From assembly GCF_002093975.1 (NCBI RefSeq), contig NZ_MSZZ01000066.1, forward strand, positions 1 through 46,203: 46,203 nucleotides of DNA. The letters run 5' to 3'. The notes under the pieces are model-generated. The model ran no database searches, was not told where the DNA came from, and worked only from the letters and a program-made list of their open reading frames with translations. This stretch comes from Thermoactinospora rubra (GTDB lineage: Bacteria; Actinomycetota; Actinomycetes; Streptosporangiales; Streptosporangiaceae). Positions 43,107 to 46,203 of this stretch are shown piece by piece (the first letter of the stretch is position 1; every line of letters begins with the position of its first letter). The translations under genes were made by a program, and so were the position numbers.

Positions 43107-43978
43107 GCCACTGCTCCGCGCCTCGTCATGGCCGTGTCCTGGCCTCGGTGCTGGCCACAGCCCAGCAGCCCTCCGCCGTCCAGCGCCAGGGCCGGTATGT
43201 GCCCGAGTCGATGCGGCACCCGGCCAAGATGCTCCCGGCCATCGCCGCGCAGGTCATCGACGCCTTCACCCGCCCCGGCGAGCTGGTGCTGGATCCGATG
43301 TGCGGGATCGGCACCACCCTGGTGGAGGCCATCCACCTGGGACGTGATGCCGCCGGTATGGAGTACGAGCCCGATTTCGTGCGCCTGACGGCGCAAAACC
43401 TCCTGCATGCCCGTGCCCAGGGCGCCACCGGGCAGGCGCGGCTCGTCGGCGGAGATGCCCGCAACATCGCCACCGTGTACGGCGCGCTGGCCGGTCGGGT
43501 GGCGTTGGTGCTCACCTCGCCGCCGTACGGCTCGCACACCCACGGGCATGTCCGCTCTGGCGACGGCCGGGTGGAGAAGTGGAACCAGCGTTACAGCCGC
43601 GATCCGGCCAACCTGGCCCATCGCAGCCTGGGCGAGCTGCTGGAGGGTTTCGGCCAGATCCTCACGGGATGCGTCACGCTGTTGCAGCCGTCCGGGGTGG
43701 TCGCGGTCACCGTCCGGCCCATCCGGATGGGTGGCGAGCTGGTGGACCTGCCCGGCCGCGTCATCGAGGTCGCCGAGCGGGCAGGTCTGGTGTTGACCGA
43801 CCGGCTGGCGGCGCTGCTGTGCGGCATCCGGGACGGCCGTCTGGTGACCCGGGCGTCGTTCTTCCAGATCCTGTGCGCGCGAGAAGCACGCCGAGCGGGC
43901 ATCGCCGCCTGCACCACCGCCCATGAGGACCTGCTGGTCTTCCAGGCTGCCCGCGACCTGGACGGAGATCCGCGATGA
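43103..43978 (+). CDS. DNA methyltransferase (N4-cytosine or N6-adenine type)
   Basis: The 291-aa protein has an intact motif I (LVLDPMCGIGTTLVEAIHLG), an acidic motif II (AAGMEYEPDF), motif III-like GGDARNI, and the catalytic motif IV VLTSPPYGSHTHGH. The order I then IV and the N-terminal RYVPESMRHPAKMLPAIAAQVI resemble DNA and TRM11-like amino-methyltransferases. SPPY favours N4-cytosine or N6-adenine methylation; the target cannot be read from sequence. No restriction enzyme gene is next to it. ATG 43103 overlaps the upstream gene and the stop overlaps the downstream one (ATGA), so three genes form one coupled unit. Function may be protection of the element or epigenetic control. Confidence 0.82.
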   Translation: MSHCSAPRHGRVLASVLATAQQPSAVQRQGRYVPESMRHPAKMLPAIAAQVIDAFTRPGELVLDPMCGIGTTLVEAIHLGRDAAGMEYEPDFVRLTAQNLLHARAQGATGQARLVGGDARNIATVYGALAGRVALVLTSPPYGSHTHGHVRSGDGRVEKWNQRYSRDPANLAHRSLGELLEGFGQILTGCVTLLQPSGVVAVTVRPIRMGGELVDLPGRVIEVAERAGLVLTDRLAALLCGIRDGRLVTRASFFQILCAREARRAGIAACTTAHEDLLVFQAARDLDGDPR

Positions 43979-44382
43979 ACACGCGCCAGCCAGGCCGTCC
44001 CCGATGGCCGGGACTCCGCCTGGGTCGGGATCGAGTCGCCGAGCTGCTGGACCGCCTCCAGCTCGGCGCCTGCCTCGCCTGCGGCCGGGCGACCTATCGC
44101 ACCCGCCGCCACGCCCGCCACGCCGCCCGCATCGCCGCCCCCGGCGTCAGGCTGCGCGCCTGCCGGTGCGGGGAGTTCTGGCACCTGGCCGCCCCCGCCG
44201 GCCGTCCGCCATGGACGGCATGGCCGGTCACCGTCTGCGCGCTCCGATCACCAGCCAGATCCGGCCTTGACCTTCGCGCCGAAGACGAGCGGTCATATTG
44301 GGGCCGCCACGGCGGCGGTCCCCGGCCCCGGGCCAGGGATCGGCGGCGGGAGCACACCGGCACGCCTCGGGGCGAGCGGTGA
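43975..44382 (+). CDS. zinc-ribbon-like small protein (hypothetical)
   Basis: A 135-aa Arg-rich protein. Two cysteine groups (LGACLACGRATYRT and LRACRCGEFWHLA, about 25 residues apart) could bind one zinc ion. The C-terminal ~50 residues are low-complexity and basic. ATG 43975 overlaps the methyltransferase stop (ATGA), and the stop TGA overlaps the GTG of the next gene. The coupling suggests it works with the methyltransferases, perhaps as a DNA-binding adaptor, but I do not recognise a named family. Confidence 0.6.
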   Translation: MNTRQPGRPRWPGLRLGRDRVAELLDRLQLGACLACGRATYRTRRHARHAARIAAPGVRLRACRCGEFWHLAAPAGRPPWTAWPVTVCALRSPARSGLDLRAEDERSYWGRHGGGPRPRARDRRREHTGTPRGER

Positions 44383-44654
44383 CCGGCCAGGAGACCGATC
44401 AGGAGACGACACCGCGCGTGGCCGTCCCGGCCGAGCCGCTCCGGCTCACCCCCGGCGCGGCCCGCGTGCTGCTGCGCATCTTGGTCAAAGCCGCCGCCCG
44501 ACGACGCCAATCGGAGACGACCATTCAGGGAGAGTGTCAGTGGAGGACCGGCAGCCCGCCATCCGTTTCGCCTTCTACGGACGGGTCTCGACCGAGGACA
44601 ACCAGGACCCCGAAGCCTCCCGTGCCTGGCAGCTCGGCCGAGCCCGGGCGCTGA
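44379..44654 (+). CDS. small hypothetical protein before the recombinase
   Basis: GTG 44379 overlaps the preceding stop (GTGA). The product has PLRLTPGAARVLLRILVKAAARR, a helical motif I associate with short proteins encoded just before serine recombinases in actinobacterial elements. After about residue 54 the frame runs inside the recombinase gene for 115 nt before its stop at 44654; that tail is low-complexity and may carry no function. It could be a recombination directionality factor, but it is only a small helical protein by sequence. Confidence 0.45.
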   Translation: MTGQETDQETTPRVAVPAEPLRLTPGAARVLLRILVKAAARRRQSETTIQGECQWRTGSPPSVSPSTDGSRPRTTRTPKPPVPGSSAEPGR

Positions 44655-46203
44655 TCGAACCGCGTGGCGGTCAGATCGTCGCCGAGTACTTCGATGTGGA
44701 CAAGTCCCGTTCGATCCCCTGGTCCAGACGCCCATATGCGGCAGCTCTCATCGAGGAGTTGAAGGACCCGGGCCGGGGCTTCGACGCGGTGGTGATCGGG
44801 GAGCCGCACCGGGCTTTCTACGGCAACCAGTACAGCCTCACCTTTCCGATCTTCGAGCACTTCGGGATTCCGCTGTGGGTGCCGGAGGTGGGCGGGCCGA
44901 TTGACCCGGCGAACGAAGCCCACGACATGATCATGGGCGTCTTCGGTGGCCTGTCCAAGGGTGAACGCAACCGCATCAAGATCCGGGTCCGGGCCGCGAT
45001 GAGCGCCATCACCGCCACCGAGGGCCGCTATCTGGGCGGGCGGCCACCGTACGGTTACATGCTGGTGGACGTCGGCCCGCACCCCAACCCGGCCAAGGCC
45101 GCCGACGGCAAGCGGCTGCGCAAGCTGGCCGCACACCCGGTCCACGCGCTGATCGTCAAGTGGATCTTCGCCGAGTTCATCAAGGGCAGGGGCATGTATG
45201 ACCTGGCCGAGGATCTCACCCGCCAGGGAATCTTGTCACCGTCGGCGAGCGATCCGGAGCGTAACCGTCACCGCCGCCAGATCGCTTGGTCCAAGTCGGC
45301 CGTACGGGTCATTCTCACCAACCCGCGCTACACCGGCCGCCAGGTGTGGAACAAGCAGCGCAAGACCGAGGTCCTCCTCGACATCGACGACGTGGCGCTG
45401 GGCTACACCACCAAGATGCGCTGGAACGATCCTGGCGCCTGGATCTGGTCTGAGCACGAGGTCCACGACGCCCTGGTGTCACTGGAGGACTTCCACCGCG
45501 CTCAACAGATCCTCGCCTCTCGCGGGCGGGGTCCAGCCACGCACAAGCCCCACCGCACTCGTACCAACCGCGCCTACGTTTTTCGGGGCGTGCTGTTTTG
45601 CGGCTACTGCGAACGCCGGATGCAGGGGAACTGGAACAACAAGCAGGCCTACTACCGCTGCCGGTTCCCCGACGAGTACGCCCTGGTCAACAACATCGTC
45701 CACCCCAAGGTCGTCTACCTGCGCGAGGCTGAGATTCTCAAGCCCATCGACCAATGGCTGCAAACCGCGTTCGGACCCGACCGCATCCAGTCCGTCATCC
45801 ACGCCCTGACCGCCTGCACTCCAGACACCGACGAGGCCGCCAGGACTGACCTCACCAAGAAGATCACAGCCTGTGACCGCAAACTCACCCAGTACCGCGC
45901 CGCCCTGGATGCCGGGGCCGACCCCGTCGAGGTCACGCGATGGATCAACGAGACCAAGCAGGAGCGCGCCCGGCTGGAAGGCGATCTGCGCACGACCCCC
46001 CGCCAGCAGCGCCTCAGCCAGGAGGAGATCATCGAGCTGCTCCAGCGGGTTGGCGATCTGGCTCAAGCGGTCGTGGCCGCCGACCCCGGCGACAAGGCTG
46101 AGCTGTACAAGCAGCTCGGCCTGAAGATGACCTACTACCCCCAGAGACAGCTAGTGGAGGCTAAGCGGCATTCCAGAAGTTCCGCTTGTAACCGGCGGGC
46201 AGC
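44540..46203 (+). CDS. large serine recombinase/integrase (runs past window end)
   Basis: The frame is open from GTG 44540 to the last base, at least 554 codons. The N-terminal resolvase domain has FAFYGRVSTEDNQDPEAS, with the nucleophile Ser at about 17, VVIGEPHRAFYGN, and GVFGGLSKGERNRIKIRVRAA. The recombinase domain contains GRYLGGRPPYGY and AVRVILTNPRYTGRQVWNK. A zinc ribbon follows (FRGVLFCGYCERRM, then YYRCRF), then a coiled coil (LTKKITACDRKLTQYRAALD, RWINETKQERARLE). GGGAGAG lies 6 nt before the start. Such enzymes integrate and, with a directionality factor, excise mobile elements. The C-terminus lies at or beyond the edge. Confidence 0.92.
   Translation, partial: MEDRQPAIRFAFYGRVSTEDNQDPEASRAWQLGRARALIEPRGGQIVAEYFDVDKSRSIPWSRRPYAAALIEELKDPGRGFDAVVIGEPHRAFYGNQYSLTFPIFEHFGIPLWVPEVGGPIDPANEAHDMIMGVFGGLSKGERNRIKIRVRAAMSAITATEGRYLGGRPPYGYMLVDVGPHPNPAKAADGKRLRKLAAHPVHALIVKWIFAEFIKGRGMYDLAEDLTRQGILSPSASDPERNRHRRQIAWSKSAVRVILTNPRYTGRQVWNKQRKTEVLLDIDDVALGYTTKMRWNDPGAWIWSEHEVHDALVSLEDFHRAQQILASRGRGPATHKPHRTRTNRAYVFRGVLFCGYCERRMQGNWNNKQAYYRCRFPDEYALVNNIVHPKVVYLREAEILKPIDQWLQTAFGPDRIQSVIHALTACTPDTDEAARTDLTKKITACDRKLTQYRAALDAGADPVEVTRWINETKQERARLEGDLRTTPRQQRLSQEEIIELLQRVGDLAQAVVAADPGDKAELYKQLGLKMTYYPQRQLVEAKRHSRSSACNRRA

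Overview
The window is GC-rich throughout, with G/C-ending codons, GTG/TTG starts and many stop/start overlaps of 1-4 nt. It carries actinobacterial gene families: a SigE-type sigma factor, a BTAD regulator, an XRE-TPR regulator and RsbW-like ATPases. This points to a filamentous actinomycete, probably in or near the Streptosporangiales; the genus is inference.

Region 1 (1-1391) is transposon debris. The right part of an IS3-family element sits inside a frameshifted IS701-type transposase. Region 2 (1684-14895) is a complete type I-C CRISPR-Cas locus, cas3 - gap - cas5c-cas8c-cas7c-cas4-cas1-cas2, followed by a leader and an array I counted by hand as 66 repeats of 37 nt and 65 spacers. The 582-bp gap between cas3 and cas5c holds a run of hairpins and a possible small membrane-protein gene. 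Just past the array is one isolated sequence that looks like a type I-E repeat. Region 3 (15176-17440) is a membrane-anchored BTAD regulator.

Region 4 (17520-24788, minus strand) is a tightly packed run of about ten genes: two related small proteins, a phosphoribosyltransferase, a radical SAM enzyme, an Asp/Glu-racemase-like protein, an endonuclease-III-like HhH protein, a PfkB kinase, a two-domain nucleoside deoxyribosyltransferase, a thymidylate-kinase-like protein and a MazG-like protein. I know of no named pathway with this combination. It reads as a self-contained nucleobase/nucleotide pathway and is the best candidate here for an undescribed system. A divergent XRE-TPR regulator, a GNAT acetyltransferase and an anti-sigma-like ATPase follow (25044-27772), ending at a long perfect hairpin.

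Region 5 (about 28.1 kb to the right edge) looks like part of an integrative conjugative element. A two-winged-helix protein leads in. On the minus strand is a coupled type IV secretion operon: pilin, VirB6-like, PrgI/VirB3-like, VirB4, VirD4/TraG, replication-relaxation protein and SLT-NlpC/P60 hydrolase. On the plus strand are a SigE sigma factor with a membrane beta-propeller partner, a coupled pair of DNA methyltransferase-like proteins (the first with degenerate motifs), a zinc-ribbon protein, a small protein and a large serine recombinase that runs off the window. No relaxase and no element ends are visible.
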